Assembly: GCA_024742995.1 (NCBI GenBank)
Contig: JANSXK010000002.1
Coordinates: 62,001-126,000, forward strand
Source: Gammaproteobacteria bacterium
Lineage (GTDB): Bacteria; Pseudomonadota; Gammaproteobacteria; Legionellales; Legionellaceae
Reading direction: 5' to 3'
Length of the DNA: 64,000 nt
The notes under the pieces were generated by a model. That model searched no databases and was not told the DNA's origin. It saw only the letters and a list, made by a program, of their open reading frames with translations. How positions within the stretch are numbered: the stretch's first letter is position 1; each line of letters starts with the position of its first letter. The position numbers and the translations under genes were made by a program. This document shows positions 1 through 8,751 of this stretch, one piece after another.

Positions 1-212
1 CCATGGATGGGATGTTAAAGGGACCCAATTTTTCTTTATACGAAGAAGCGCAAGCCCGTTTTCCAACGATGCATTGGCAGGCGTCCGGCGGCATTCGAAA
101 TCTTGAAGATATTCGGGCCCTACCTAAAGGTGGCTTGAGCGCGGCAATTATCGGTCGCGCACTATATGAAAGCAATATTGAAACCAGCGCATGGTTTGAG
201 GAGAACTGCTAA
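1..212 (+). CDS. hisA: HisA, 3' end only (ProFAR isomerase)
   Basis: C-terminal part of HisA, the cytosolic isomerase that converts ProFAR to PRFAR in histidine synthesis. The window opens inside the gene. It reads in frame from base 3, in the DGMLKGPN segment that in this family carries a catalytic Asp. The rest of the (beta/alpha)8 barrel follows, with the phosphate-binding SGGI and IIGRALYE motifs. The TAA stop shares its last base with the ATG of hisF, so the two genes are translationally coupled. About 70 codons are present out of a usual 240-250. The partner position (directly before hisF and hisIE) makes HisA, rather than the paralogue HisF, secure. Confidence 0.93.
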   Translation, partial: MDGMLKGPNFSLYEEAQARFPTMHWQASGGIRNLEDIRALPKGGLSAAIIGRALYESNIETSAWFEENC

Positions 213-979
213 TGTTGGCTAAACGTATTATTCCCTGCTTAGATGTTCGCGATAACGTGGTGGTCAAAGGAATTCGATTTCAAGATCACCGCATCGTCGG
301 TGACATCTTGGCATTAGCAACCGACTATTCAGAACAAGGTGCTGATGAATTGGTTTTTTATGACATCACCGCCAGTAGTTCTGGACGCGCTGTGTGTACG
401 CAATGGGTATCTGACGTGGCAGCCTGTCTTCGTATTCCCTTTACCGTGGCTGGCGGTATTCGCGATATCAAAACGGGGGAGGCCATTTTAAACGCGGGGG
501 CAGATAAGCTATCCATCAACAGTCCCGCATTAGAACGACCAGAATTGATTAATGAATTAAATGCTGCGTTTGGTTGCCAATGCGTGGTGATTGGGATCGA
601 TAGTCAATGGGTGGATGATGACTATTATGTGTATCAATACACCGGAGACATGCGTAAAAGTCAAAACAGTCGACGCAGAACGCTAGACTGGGTACAAGAA
701 GTTCAAGCGCGTGGCGCGGGTGAAATTGTATTGAATTGCATGCAAAGCGATGGCGTACGACAAGGATATGATACGACGCAATTACAACAAATTCGAGCCA
801 TCACAACAGTGCCCTTAATCGCTTCTGGAGGCGCAGGACATCCCGATGATTTTGTTCAAGTCTTTAAAAAAACCCAGGTTGATGGTGCTTTGGCTGCCAG
901 TATGTTTCATGACAAACAATGGCGCATACAAGCCGTCAAAGAGGTTTTATTACAACAGAAAATAGAGGTCAGACCATGA
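212..979 (+). CDS. hisF: Imidazole glycerol phosphate synthase cyclase subunit HisF
   Basis: HisF takes ammonia from the HisH glutaminase and PRFAR, and makes imidazole glycerol phosphate plus AICAR. The 255-residue product has the family's usual length. The two catalytic aspartates fall at the canonical places: D11 in IIPCLDV and D130 in VIGIDSQ. The phosphate-binding loops VAGGIRD (about 79-85) and [11 protein letters not shown] are intact. The start ATG overlaps the hisA stop (TAATG) and the stop overlaps the hisIE start (ATGA), the spacing of a coupled his operon. hisH is not visible and would lie upstream of the window. Confidence 0.97.
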   Translation: MLAKRIIPCLDVRDNVVVKGIRFQDHRIVGDILALATDYSEQGADELVFYDITASSSGRAVCTQWVSDVAACLRIPFTVAGGIRDIKTGEAILNAGADKLSINSPALERPELINELNAAFGCQCVVIGIDSQWVDDDYYVYQYTGDMRKSQNSRRRTLDWVQEVQARGAGEIVLNCMQSDGVRQGYDTTQLQQIRAITTVPLIASGGAGHPDDFVQVFKKTQVDGALAASMFHDKQWRIQAVKEVLLQQKIEVRP

Positions 980-1590
980 ATACACAAACGATCGACGTGT
1001 CCAAAATTAACTTTGATAAATTAAATGGCCTCGTTCCAGCGTGCATTCAAGACGCAGATACCATGCAAGTCTTGATGGTGGGGTTCATGAATCAGGAAGC
1101 GTTACAACAAACCCTGGCGTCAAAGCGCGTCACATTTTACAGTCGAACCAAACAACGACTGTGGACAAAAGGAGAAACATCCGGACATTTTTTAGAAATG
1201 GAGCAACTGTGTTTGGATTGCGATAACGATACCTTGCTTATTATTGTGAAACGCTCCGGTCCCGCTTGTCATACAGGAGCTGTCTCTTGTTTTACCCAAG
1301 CAATGCCCGCTTTGTATTGGCTTGGATTTTTAAATCAAGTGATTCGAAATCGCGTACAAACACAACAAGAAGGTTATACGAAACAATTATTAGATGCTGG
1401 CATGCCACGCATGGCACAAAAAGTGGGTGAGGAAGCCGTTGAAGTTGTGATCTCAGCACTGTCCCAAAAAACAGAAGAGATAGCCGGTGAAGTGGTTGAT
1501 TTATTGTACCATGTTTTTGTCTTACTATGCGCCAAACAAATTTCAATCGAACGTATTGCAACCATTATTCAAGAACGGAGCACCTCATGA
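976..1590 (+). CDS. hisIE: Bifunctional phosphoribosyl-AMP cyclohydrolase / phosphoribosyl-ATP pyrophosphatase HisIE
   Basis: Fusion enzyme for the second and third steps of histidine synthesis, 204 residues from the ATG at 976. The N-terminal HisI domain (about 1-120) shows the metal-binding segments [10 protein letters not shown] and [13 protein letters not shown] and the substrate segment [15 protein letters not shown]. The C-terminal HisE domain (about 120-204) has the MazG-like helical motif [11 protein letters not shown] with EVVDLLYH. I chose the ATG at 976 because it overlaps the hisF stop as ATGA; a longer reading from 919 would run deep into hisF. The end overlaps purH by ATGA. Confidence 0.96.
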   Translation: MNTQTIDVSKINFDKLNGLVPACIQDADTMQVLMVGFMNQEALQQTLASKRVTFYSRTKQRLWTKGETSGHFLEMEQLCLDCDNDTLLIIVKRSGPACHTGAVSCFTQAMPALYWLGFLNQVIRNRVQTQQEGYTKQLLDAGMPRMAQKVGEEAVEVVISALSQKTEEIAGEVVDLLYHVFVLLCAKQISIERIATIIQERSTS

Positions 1591-3080
1591 AACAAGCATT
1601 TTTATCGGTGAGTAACAAAGAAGGCCTTGAGGACTTGGCACGTCAATTGATCCAAAAAAATATCCAATTAATCGCATCGGAAGGCACCGCTGATTTCTTG
1701 CGCTCACATAAGATTGTCGTGACGCCCGTGAGTGATTATTTAAAATTAGAACCTTTTTTAGATGGGCGCGTCAAAACATTACACCCCAATCTATACGGCG
1801 GTATTTTAGCTGATCGCTCTAACGCTTCTCATATGACATCCTTACAAGATCGCCAGATCGAATTGATTGATTTTGTAATCGTTGATTTATACCCCTTTGA
1901 AAAAAACCAGCATGACGCCATCTTAGCCATCGAAAACATGGATATCGGTGGCGTATCCTTAATCAGAGCAGCGGCTAAAAATTACAACGACTGCACGGTC
2001 GTTTGTCATGAGCACGATTATGCAACCTTGATGAATGAATTAGAGATCAATGCTGGTGAAACAACCCTTGCCTTTAGAAAAAAAATGGCTATCAGCGCAT
2101 TTCGAAAAACACGTGATTATGATGCCAATATCGCAAATTTTTTGGCTGAGACTTCTGAAGCCCATCCAAACTGGAAGAAAACAATCGCTCTGGCCTACGG
2201 AGAAAATCCCCATCAAAAAGCTGGATTTTATACACAAGGTTCAGATGAGGCTGCCTTTACATTACTGCAAGGGAAACCGTTTTCTTATAATAATCTTTTG
2301 GATCTAGATGCCGGTATTCGCCTTGTACTTGATTTTAAAGAACACGCCGCGACTGTGATGAAACATACCAACCCCTGTGGGATGGCAATAGCTCGTACGC
2401 CCCTGGCCGCGATTCAAAAAGCATTTGAAGCTGATCCCAAAAGTGCTTTTGGTGGCATTGTCGTGGTCAATCAACCACTGGATGTTGATGGAGCTAATTT
2501 TTTATCCCCCCATTTTTTAGAATTGATCGCAGCACCCGCTTTTACTGCAGATGCGTTAACCATATTAAGTCAAAAGAAAAAATGCCGGATCGTACAATAC
2601 CAACCCGAAAAAAGTATACCTGAGCAAGAAATAAAAACAGCCTTAAATGGGCACTTAATTCAAGATCCAGATAAATCATTGTGTGTCGCAGACACGATGC
2701 ACAGCCCTACCGTACGAAAGCCTACACCGCAACTATTGCAAGATCTAAAATTTGCCTATCAATTGGTGAAACATGTGAAATCAAATGCGATTGTGATTGT
2801 CAAACAAGGCGTCAGTATCGGCATAGGCGCAGGCCAAATGAGTCGCGTCGATGCCGTTGAACTCGCTTTAAAAAAAGCATCACATCAAGATTTAACGGAT
2901 GCTGTGCTGGCATCGGATGGATTTTTTCCTTTTGCCGACAGTATTGAGCTTATCAAGCAGGCAGGTATTCAAGCCATCATACAGCCGGGAGGCTCTATTC
3001 GAGACAGTGACATTATTACTGCATGCAACGCTTTAGCATTAACAATGGTATTTACAGGACAGAGAAGCTTTAAGCATTGA
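1587..3080 (+). CDS. purH: Bifunctional AICAR formyltransferase / IMP cyclohydrolase PurH
   Basis: PurH performs the last two steps of purine synthesis: formylation of AICAR with 10-formyl-tetrahydrofolate and ring closure to IMP. At 497 residues it is slightly shorter than the E. coli enzyme (529). The N-terminal MGS-like cyclohydrolase domain carries SEGTADFL, LDGRVKTLHPNLYGG (about 58-72) and FVIVDLYPF. The transformylase domain has AYGENPHQ (203-210), the catalytic KHTNPCG (259-265), SAFGGIVVVN and GIGAGQMSRVDAV. The ATG at 1587 overlaps the hisIE stop (ATGA), so purH is the distal gene of the his operon. AICAR, the by-product of HisF, is its substrate. Nothing like a terminator separates the two genes. 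Confidence 0.96.
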   Translation: MKQAFLSVSNKEGLEDLARQLIQKNIQLIASEGTADFLRSHKIVVTPVSDYLKLEPFLDGRVKTLHPNLYGGILADRSNASHMTSLQDRQIELIDFVIVDLYPFEKNQHDAILAIENMDIGGVSLIRAAAKNYNDCTVVCHEHDYATLMNELEINAGETTLAFRKKMAISAFRKTRDYDANIANFLAETSEAHPNWKKTIALAYGENPHQKAGFYTQGSDEAAFTLLQGKPFSYNNLLDLDAGIRLVLDFKEHAATVMKHTNPCGMAIARTPLAAIQKAFEADPKSAFGGIVVVNQPLDVDGANFLSPHFLELIAAPAFTADALTILSQKKKCRIVQYQPEKSIPEQEIKTALNGHLIQDPDKSLCVADTMHSPTVRKPTPQLLQDLKFAYQLVKHVKSNAIVIVKQGVSIGIGAGQMSRVDAVELALKKASHQDLTDAVLASDGFFPFADSIELIKQAGIQAIIQPGGSIRDSDIITACNALALTMVFTGQRSFKH

Positions 3081-3095
3081 CGAGGCGTAGTTTCT

Positions 3096-3353
3096 TTGTG
3101 TTGGGTAAAAACATGGAGCCGTGAAAATGTAAAATCGCTGTTTCAACGTCAAGGAATTGGGAAAAACCTCATTCGATTCATCAACAAGCATGATACCCAA
3201 TGTCACGTGTATGCCAACGTCGAAAATAACTCTCGCTATCGTTTAAATCACGGAGATGCGGCACTCATTTACGCATGCCAATGCTCCGGAACTTTAGATG
3301 ATGAACAAATTATTCTAAATTTTGTTCCAAGCAGCCCTAGTGTAACGTTATAA
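3096..3353 (+). CDS. Small unidentified ORF after purH
   Basis: An 85-codon reading frame starting 15 bp after purH, on the same strand. I do not recognise it. The predicted product is mixed in charge, has no signal peptide and no membrane segment, and has a beta-rich end (ALIYACQCSG, IILNFVP). The only start available near its 5' end is a TTG at 3096 with no convincing Shine-Dalgarno sequence. It could be a short cargo gene, the 3' end of a decayed gene at the border of the accessory island, or a chance ORF. Confidence 0.25.
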   Translation: MCWVKTWSRENVKSLFQRQGIGKNLIRFINKHDTQCHVYANVENNSRYRLNHGDAALIYACQCSGTLDDEQIILNFVPSSPSVTL

Positions 3354-3481
3354 AATTCTAATACCAATAGACATTTATCAAATCCTTCAGGATACAATGA
3401 ACAGCGCGGAGAAATCACACGTCTTTCATTGAGCAACCAATCATAGTAATATGTTCTAAAAATCAATTATTAGGATTTAAT

Positions 3482-4078
3482 TTGACCTATAAAATCGGCG
3501 AATTATTTGGAAAAACAGAAAGAGCACTAATCAAAGCATTTTCTGAAGTCCCACCAAATGAAGAAACAGTTGACTTAACAAATGAGTCCATATCTCTCAT
3601 GGATGTAGACGCGCTGGAGGCCCTAGGCAGGGCACTTACGTTCCTTCCCAAAACGGTCATCGAAGTATATTTAAGTTTTAATGAGCTGGGTGCGATGATA
3701 CCTTATTTGTTAGCAAATTTTCTTTCTAACTTTTCACAGACAGCCGTAGAAACAGTGCATTTAGACTACAATAATTTTGCTAAGCTATCTTTAGAAGATT
3801 TGGGTATGGTTTTACAACCTTTAAAAGCTATAAAATGCGTAACGCTGGATGGTAATGGACTGGATAAAAAACATCCTGGTTTTGAAGACGGGGTGAAACA
3901 AAGCTTGCCACACAAACCAACTAGTCTTGTGACAGCTTCCGCATCCGCCCCTTCATCATCACAATCATTGCGGTCACCAGCACGTAACCAGGGCGGTTCA
4001 GTATTTAATGCTAAGGGGAGCAATCCAGCGGATAAAAGGAATTCAGAAGAATTTCGTGGCCCAAATAATAGGCGCTGA
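3482..4078 (+). CDS. Leucine-rich-repeat protein, effector-like
   Basis: Product of 198 residues with ribonuclease-inhibitor-type leucine-rich repeats at about 29-130: VDLTNESISLM, VIEVYLSFNELGAM, VETVHLDYNNFAKL and IKCVTLDGNGLD repeat the LxLxxN pattern. The C-terminal 60 residues are a Ser/Pro/Arg-rich, probably disordered tail (SSSQSLRS, GPNNRR). There is no signal peptide or membrane segment. The start is TTG, preceded by AGGA at about 7 bases. LRR proteins of this kind are frequent among secreted effectors of intracellular gammaproteobacteria, but nothing here proves secretion. The IS3-type inverted repeat begins 71 bp downstream, so the gene sits at the edge of the IS cluster. Confidence 0.7.
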   Translation: MTYKIGELFGKTERALIKAFSEVPPNEETVDLTNESISLMDVDALEALGRALTFLPKTVIEVYLSFNELGAMIPYLLANFLSNFSQTAVETVHLDYNNFAKLSLEDLGMVLQPLKAIKCVTLDGNGLDKKHPGFEDGVKQSLPHKPTSLVTASASAPSSSQSLRSPARNQGGSVFNAKGSNPADKRNSEEFRGPNNRR

Positions 4079-4264
4079 CACCTCACATTGCATGACGTGC
4101 TACCAGTATTCATCCCCAGGCTCTGTTTCAATCCATACGTCAAGCATGCTGACAGAAGTGGACCCCATCAGTGAGCCAATGATCCCTGGTTTTTAAGATA
4201 TAGCTTTTAAGCCATATCTTGGTTGTGACGAGTGTGTGAAGCACACAAGACACGCCTTCTCTTT

Positions 4265-5220
4265 TCATACCACATTGATACAAAAGCCACTGTACGCCTC
4301 AGATGGTGTACTGATACCAAATGATTGATGCGGTCTTTCATCGTTATAAAATTGAAAATATTTTTTCAATCCATTTCTTAATGCCACTATAGTCTGGTAC
4401 GACTTGATGTAAATATCTTCACATTTCACCGAGCGCCAAAGTCTTTCGATAAACACATTATCTAACCAACGACCTTTGCCATCCATACTGATTTGAATGT
4501 TATTGTTCGTTAGCACCTCAATAAAACGGTTACTGGTGAATTGAGCACCTTGATCGGTATTAAAAATCTCAGGCACTCCATACAAACGGATAGCGCTTTC
4601 TAATGCGCTAATACAAAACCTTCGTCCATACTATTGGATACTTCCCAAGCCAAAACCCTGCGACTATACCAGTCCATAACAGCAACCAAGTACACAAATC
4701 CACCATGCATTCTGACATAAGTCAGATCGCTACACCATACCTGATTGGCACGATTAATCTCCAGATCGCGCAACAGATAGGGATAAACCTTGTGCATCGC
4801 ATGTTTTTTACTCGTATTCGGCTTGGGGGCTATCGATGACAAGCCCATCAAACGCATCAATCGTTGGATACGTTTACGGTTCACAGAATGACCTTGACGC
4901 TTTAAGTAGTTGCACATCTGCCTACTGCCATAAAATGGAAGACGGGTGTATTCCTCATCGATCAGTCCCATCAGCTCGAGATTTTCTGGCCTTTCTTTGC
5001 AAATATCGCCTCTCTTGCTACCGCGATAATAGCTGGCCCGTGATAGACCAGCTAATTTGCATTGATGACTTATACTCAGTTCAGGATGATTGACTTCAAT
5101 CATAGCTATCTTCTCCTGAACAGTTAACCTAGATAGCCTGTCTTTTTTTTCAGCCAGTCTAGTTCGACTGCCATTTGGCCTATTTGAGTATAAAGTCGAT
5201 CCCGCTCCTGACGGATGCAA
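4265..5220 (-). pseudogene. IS3-family transposase OrfB, frameshifted
   Basis: Catalytic part of the transposase, split into two frames (4600-5220 and 4265-4585). The first frame has the helical HTH_21-like region (HQCKLAGLSRASYYR) and the first catalytic Asp in VWCSDLTYVRMHGG. The second frame has the second Asp (FNTDQGAQFTS) and the Glu (DNVFIERLW) of the DDE triad. The break is at the four-A run at 4615-4618. Adding one base there restores a continuous reading (GFCISALESAIRLYGVPEI), so a single-base loss is the simplest cause. No full transposase can be made without a second, non-programmed frameshift. Confidence 0.85.
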
Positions 5221-5405
5221 TCTATATTGCGCTCATTTTTACTACTAAAAACCTCTTTGCTACCATCGAGTAACAATTTTTTCCAATTAACAATTTGTGT
5301 CGGATGAACACCATATTCCGATGAAATCTCATTGATTGTTTTTTGTCCCTTTAATGCCTCAATGGCAACTTTTGCTTTGAATTCTGATGTGAATTTCTTA
5401 GACAT
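5124..5405 (-). CDS. IS3-family transposase OrfA
   Basis: OrfA of an IS3-family element, 93 residues. It supplies the DNA-binding N-terminus of the OrfAB transposase. The helix-turn-helix is visible at about 10-45 (EFKAKVAIEALKGQ, SEYGVHPTQIVNWKK). It is followed by a leucine-zipper-like coiled coil (about 60-90). The frame ends in WLKKKTGYLG. The underlying run of eight A followed by G (5142-5150) is the typical slippery site at which ribosomes shift by -1 into orfB to make the fused transposase. OrfA itself looks intact. Confidence 0.85.
   Translation of the reverse strand: MSKKFTSEFKAKVAIEALKGQKTINEISSEYGVHPTQIVNWKKLLLDGSKEVFSSKNERNIDCIRQERDRLYTQIGQMAVELDWLKKKTGYLG
5142..5150 (-). promoter_or_regulatory. 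Programmed -1 frameshift site of the IS3 element
   Basis: On the minus strand this is A8G, inside the overlap of orfA and orfB. OrfA reads AAA AAA AAG and orfB reads the same run one base back. Such A-rich heptamers are the known slippage signal for OrfAB fusion in this IS family. Confidence 0.65.
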
Positions 5406-5469
5406 CTTACAACCCCGTTTCCAATGGTTTCTATTTTACACCACTGTCTCATTTTTGGGGTCCACTTCT

Positions 5470-5762
5470 GACCAGCCGTAATTTAATTTTTCATGTACAT
5501 ACGAACAAAGTTGCCTATCTTGTGCCAGTTTTATGGATCTTTTCCTACGTTTTAAGTATCCCTTTTGTGCGATTAATGCAAAATATTCCACTTTATTTTT
5601 TGTCCATGAAGATATAAAGCTATTCCTTTTGATTTCGCGATATATGGTAGAGCGGTGAACTTTTAATATGACTGCAATTTTTGACTTGGAATAACCTTTT
5701 TCCAGCATCTTTCCTAAAAATATGCGGTCTATTTTAGTTAACTGTTTATATTTGGCTCCCAT
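5470..5762 (-). pseudogene. IS30-family transposase, N-terminal fragment
   Basis: About 97 residues of an IS30-type transposase. The N-terminal helix-turn-helix region is present (QLTKIDRIFLGKMLEKGY, SKIAVILKVHRSTIYREIKR), followed by the linker up to NYGWS. In intact members the sequence continues as a WSPEQIAGRL-like motif and then a DDE domain. Here the frame passes into the end of the IS3 element (EVDPKNETVV) and stops. The missing catalytic half is not found on the far side of the IS3 element, so it was deleted and not just displaced. Confidence 0.75.
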
Positions 5763-6130
5763 CTTATCTCTCCTTGTGCAACTGATGATAATATATTACT
5801 CATATGTCGCACTTGACTCGAGATTCTGCCATGTGTTTGCAAAAATAGGACCATCGGGGGCATTTGCAGGTTCAATGAGGATGCGAACGCACTTAGCATT
5901 GCCGCCATCATATTGGCGGTATTCTTAAAAACCCCCAATATGTCCTGCATGTTTCTGCCCCCCAGTGATATCTCATTATCTCTTAACTGGGTGTGAGCAT
6001 TCATTAAATCACGTCATTCACCGCCAAACAACATCATAGAAGCATCAGTGTCGAGTTTGTGCAAAAAACTTTCGCGACGCTACCTATATCAAAGCTCTGA
6101 TCATGCTACTTTTAAATCCAAAACTTATTT
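5763..6130. other. Intergenic IS debris, no supported gene
   Basis: This 368-bp stretch lies between the IS30 fragment and the Vps62-like gene. The segment near 5805-5835 may hold the outer end of the IS30 element. A minus-strand frame at 5738-6004 exists, but its C-terminal third runs through that IS30 promoter region, it matches nothing I know, and its codon pattern is not convincing. I see no terminator or RNA gene. Confidence 0.5.
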
Positions 6131-7651
6131 TTACTCAGGTTTGTTCCAAGATTTTTGGAATTTTGGTCCTTGTGGTGAACCTACTTTTATATAATTCTCA
6201 AGTTTACTTTTGTTTGCATCCACCATCGCAAATAGGCACCCGGCAACGTCACCATTTACAACTGAATCATCGATAGCCTTTACATCATTCTCCGTTTCAG
6301 TAGGGCCATACGTTCCTTCATACTCAACCCATTTTGGCGCTGAGCTTTGATCTATACGTATAAGCATATTTTCATTCTCCCATGGCGCCCATTGAACAGA
6401 GCTATCAGAGCCAAGGTCAATTGTTTTTAACCATACCCCACAAGCTGCACCTAAATTAAAATCACCAGAACCTGGTATCTCATACGGCTCAATAGTAATC
6501 CCCAAGTCATCGCTTGGAATAGTAAATTTATTAGCGATCGGTGTCTCACCAAAAATTTCAGGTCGTTCATTTGCGGCATGCGAATGGCAAGCTGAATAAA
6601 CAACCGGATGTTCTTCATGATAGTGCATGTTACTGGGTGCCACCCAGTGTCCTCCTCCATGCCCAGAAAAATAGACACCTAATATTTTATCAAAGCTATC
6701 ATTGACACGAACAGTAACATGCTCCCAATCACCTTCGTGACGGGCAAAGTTATTCCATACAAAATTTGTATTCTCAATAATTTTACCGCCTACTCTGAAA
6801 AGCTGAGAACCACTCAATCCATAAAAACTCCAATATTGTAGATCAACAAATCCGACCGATACACCTGGTTTATCTGGAACAGAGTACGCTTTAACACGAA
6901 CATAATAAGGTGCTTGATTTAAGTCAGACGCGCCATGGAGGCTCTCAACACCTTTGGATTGTAAACTTCCCTTCTTTCCCTCCAAATACTCAGGAGTAAC
7001 TGGACTCGTATACTTTGCATTTTGCTCATCATAATAATCCACATAGCTAAGAAATGATTCTACGCTAAATGGACGCGCATCTGCTTCTACAATTTCATTT
7101 TTATTAGCATCGCAAAGATAGGTTGTCGGAGCAAATTTGTTTATGACCTCATTCGAAATGTTTAATTGAGAAGATAATGTATCATCTGCATTTGAAATAA
7201 AGTTTTCAGCAAAATCTTTTCCATTACAAGTGCTTTGACCTATATCGTACTCTTTGTGAACACTGGATGCACGGTCAGCCTCTTTCATCCTAATAGTGCA
7301 CTTGTGTGTCCTGCCATCTTTTTTTGTGAATTTGACCTCCACAGACTGTACTTGCCGAGTTGTTGCTCCTTGCTTTTTGCATCTTGCCGTAGAGAGATGA
7401 TATTGAGACTTATCAAATTGAACTAATTGAGGATCAGAATTATTGTGACTATATGAACCTCCGGCTTTTGGTTGACAAGATTGACGAACATAAACGTTAT
7501 ACCCAAGTGCAGCGAAAGTTTGGATAAATGTACCATCTAAATTTAACTTATAGGTTGATCCTGCAATAGCCTCTCCAGAAGAACAAACCAACAAGGGAAA
7601 AACCAATGAAAAATAGCCCAATGCTCTTAAACTTTTGACTCTAACATCCAT
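6131..7651 (-). CDS. Exported Vps62-like (DUF946-type) protein
   Basis: Product of 506 residues with a signal peptide (hydrophobic LGYFSLVFPLLVCSSG, cleavage near AIAGS at 30-31). About residues 190-420 resemble the Vps62 family, known from fungi and as DUF946 in plants. The evidence is the ordered motifs VDLQYWSFYG, FARHEGDWEHVTVRV (about 303-317), SGHGGGHWV and HPVVYSACHSHA (about 346-357). These His/Asp/Glu residues are conserved in that family, whose biochemical role is not settled. The first 190 residues contain several Cys and match nothing I know. A Shine-Dalgarno AAGGAG lies about 10 bases before the ATG. The gene stands alone between IS remnants, which fits acquisition by transfer. 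I infer export to the periplasm or outside. Confidence 0.72.
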   Translation of the reverse strand: MDVRVKSLRALGYFSLVFPLLVCSSGEAIAGSTYKLNLDGTFIQTFAALGYNVYVRQSCQPKAGGSYSHNNSDPQLVQFDKSQYHLSTARCKKQGATTRQVQSVEVKFTKKDGRTHKCTIRMKEADRASSVHKEYDIGQSTCNGKDFAENFISNADDTLSSQLNISNEVINKFAPTTYLCDANKNEIVEADARPFSVESFLSYVDYYDEQNAKYTSPVTPEYLEGKKGSLQSKGVESLHGASDLNQAPYYVRVKAYSVPDKPGVSVGFVDLQYWSFYGLSGSQLFRVGGKIIENTNFVWNNFARHEGDWEHVTVRVNDSFDKILGVYFSGHGGGHWVAPSNMHYHEEHPVVYSACHSHAANERPEIFGETPIANKFTIPSDDLGITIEPYEIPGSGDFNLGAACGVWLKTIDLGSDSSVQWAPWENENMLIRIDQSSAPKWVEYEGTYGPTETENDVKAIDDSVVNGDVAGCLFAMVDANKSKLENYIKVGSPQGPKFQKSWNKPE

Positions 7652-7852
7652 AATTAAATAACTCCTTATTTAATTTCTTATTAAATTTAAGATATTACTT
7701 CTGACAAAAAACAATCTTAATCTTTAAACACTTCCTTTATTAGTTCTTTTTTGAAGAACATTGAATATGCAGTCATGGTGGATAACATTGAAGGTGGATA
7801 CTGCTGAGCCCCATGTCTGTTGATTATAGTCACATAGCCTCCACATACAATA

Positions 7853-8194
7853 TCAAAGCATCAAAATATTATCAACCCATACATTCAATATGCTCATGTA
7901 GGCCCTTAGTTGAGATGTGCCTCCCGGATATCCTAGGGACTTGATTTCTTCAAAAATCACAGTTGATGGAATCCAATAAGGAGAGGCATCTTTTAAGCAC
8001 TTTTTGATATATCCTTTATACGGCTCTAATTTCCGTGGCTTCTTTCCTCGCGGTGTATACGTCGGTTCACCACCAGATTTAATATATTTACGCACCGTAT
8101 TTATGGACATCCCTAAATGTCTCGCTATCCCTTTTTTACTATATCCCTGCTTGTATAAAATTTGTATCATTGCCTGCTCCTCTGATGTAATCAT
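7853..8194 (-). pseudogene. IS21-family IstA, N-terminal fragment
   Basis: About the first 100 residues of an IS21-type transposase, IstA. The N-terminal helix-turn-helix is clear (MIQILYKQGYSKKGIARHL, MSINTVRKYIKSG), followed by the linker PRGKKPRKLEPYKGYI and EIKSLGYPGGTSQLRAYM. Intact IstA is about 400-500 residues and carries a DDE domain. Here the frame ends soon after RAYM in unrelated sequence, so only a remnant survives. It is oriented opposite to the IstB fragment downstream, so the two do not form one element. Confidence 0.8.
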
Positions 8195-8244
8195 TCTTCC
8201 TCCCAGAATCTGATAGCTCTGAAGGTAAATATATACATAGGAGG

Positions 8245-8692
<448 letters not shown>

Positions 8693-8704
8693 GGTATGGG
8701 GTGT

Positions 8705-8729
8705 ATCAATTTTCGATTGCAATTGACAG
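8705..8729. repeat. IS21 end-type repeat, right copy
   Basis: Second copy of the ATCAATTTTC-type repeat, in direct orientation relative to 8245-8268 and 12 bp after the istB stop. This is the usual place of the right-end repeats in an IS21 element. It marks the probable outer limit of the IS debris before the next gene. Confidence 0.5.
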
Positions 8730-8751
8730 CTGGTCCAAATTCGAATACCTT

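Larger units (their letters stand above)
4150..5474 (-). mobile_element. IS3-family insertion sequence with inactivated orfB
   Basis: The element spans two matching ends. At 4150 the plus strand reads TGACAGAAGTGGACCCCA; at 5474 the minus strand reads TGGTCAGAAGTGGACCCCA. They share CAGAAGTGGACCCCA and a further A-TGAG. Between them lie orfA and orfB of an IS3-family transposase, both on the minus strand. The exact outer base of each end is uncertain by 1-4 bases, and I could not identify a clean 3-bp target duplication. The right end lies directly against a truncated IS30-type transposase, so this copy inserted in, or recombined with, an older element. OrfB carries a frameshift, so the copy is probably immobile by itself. 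Confidence 0.85.

Noticed and set aside
3269-3466. Minus-strand ORF overlapping the small ORF after purH
   Set aside because: Short, no Shine-Dalgarno sequence, and no support from neighbours. It competes with the equally weak plus-strand ORF, and neither is firm.
5738-6004. 88-codon minus-strand ORF between the IS30 remnant and the Vps62-like gene
   Set aside because: Its C-terminal third overlaps the upstream region of the IS30 gene, and it matches no family I know. It may be IS debris.
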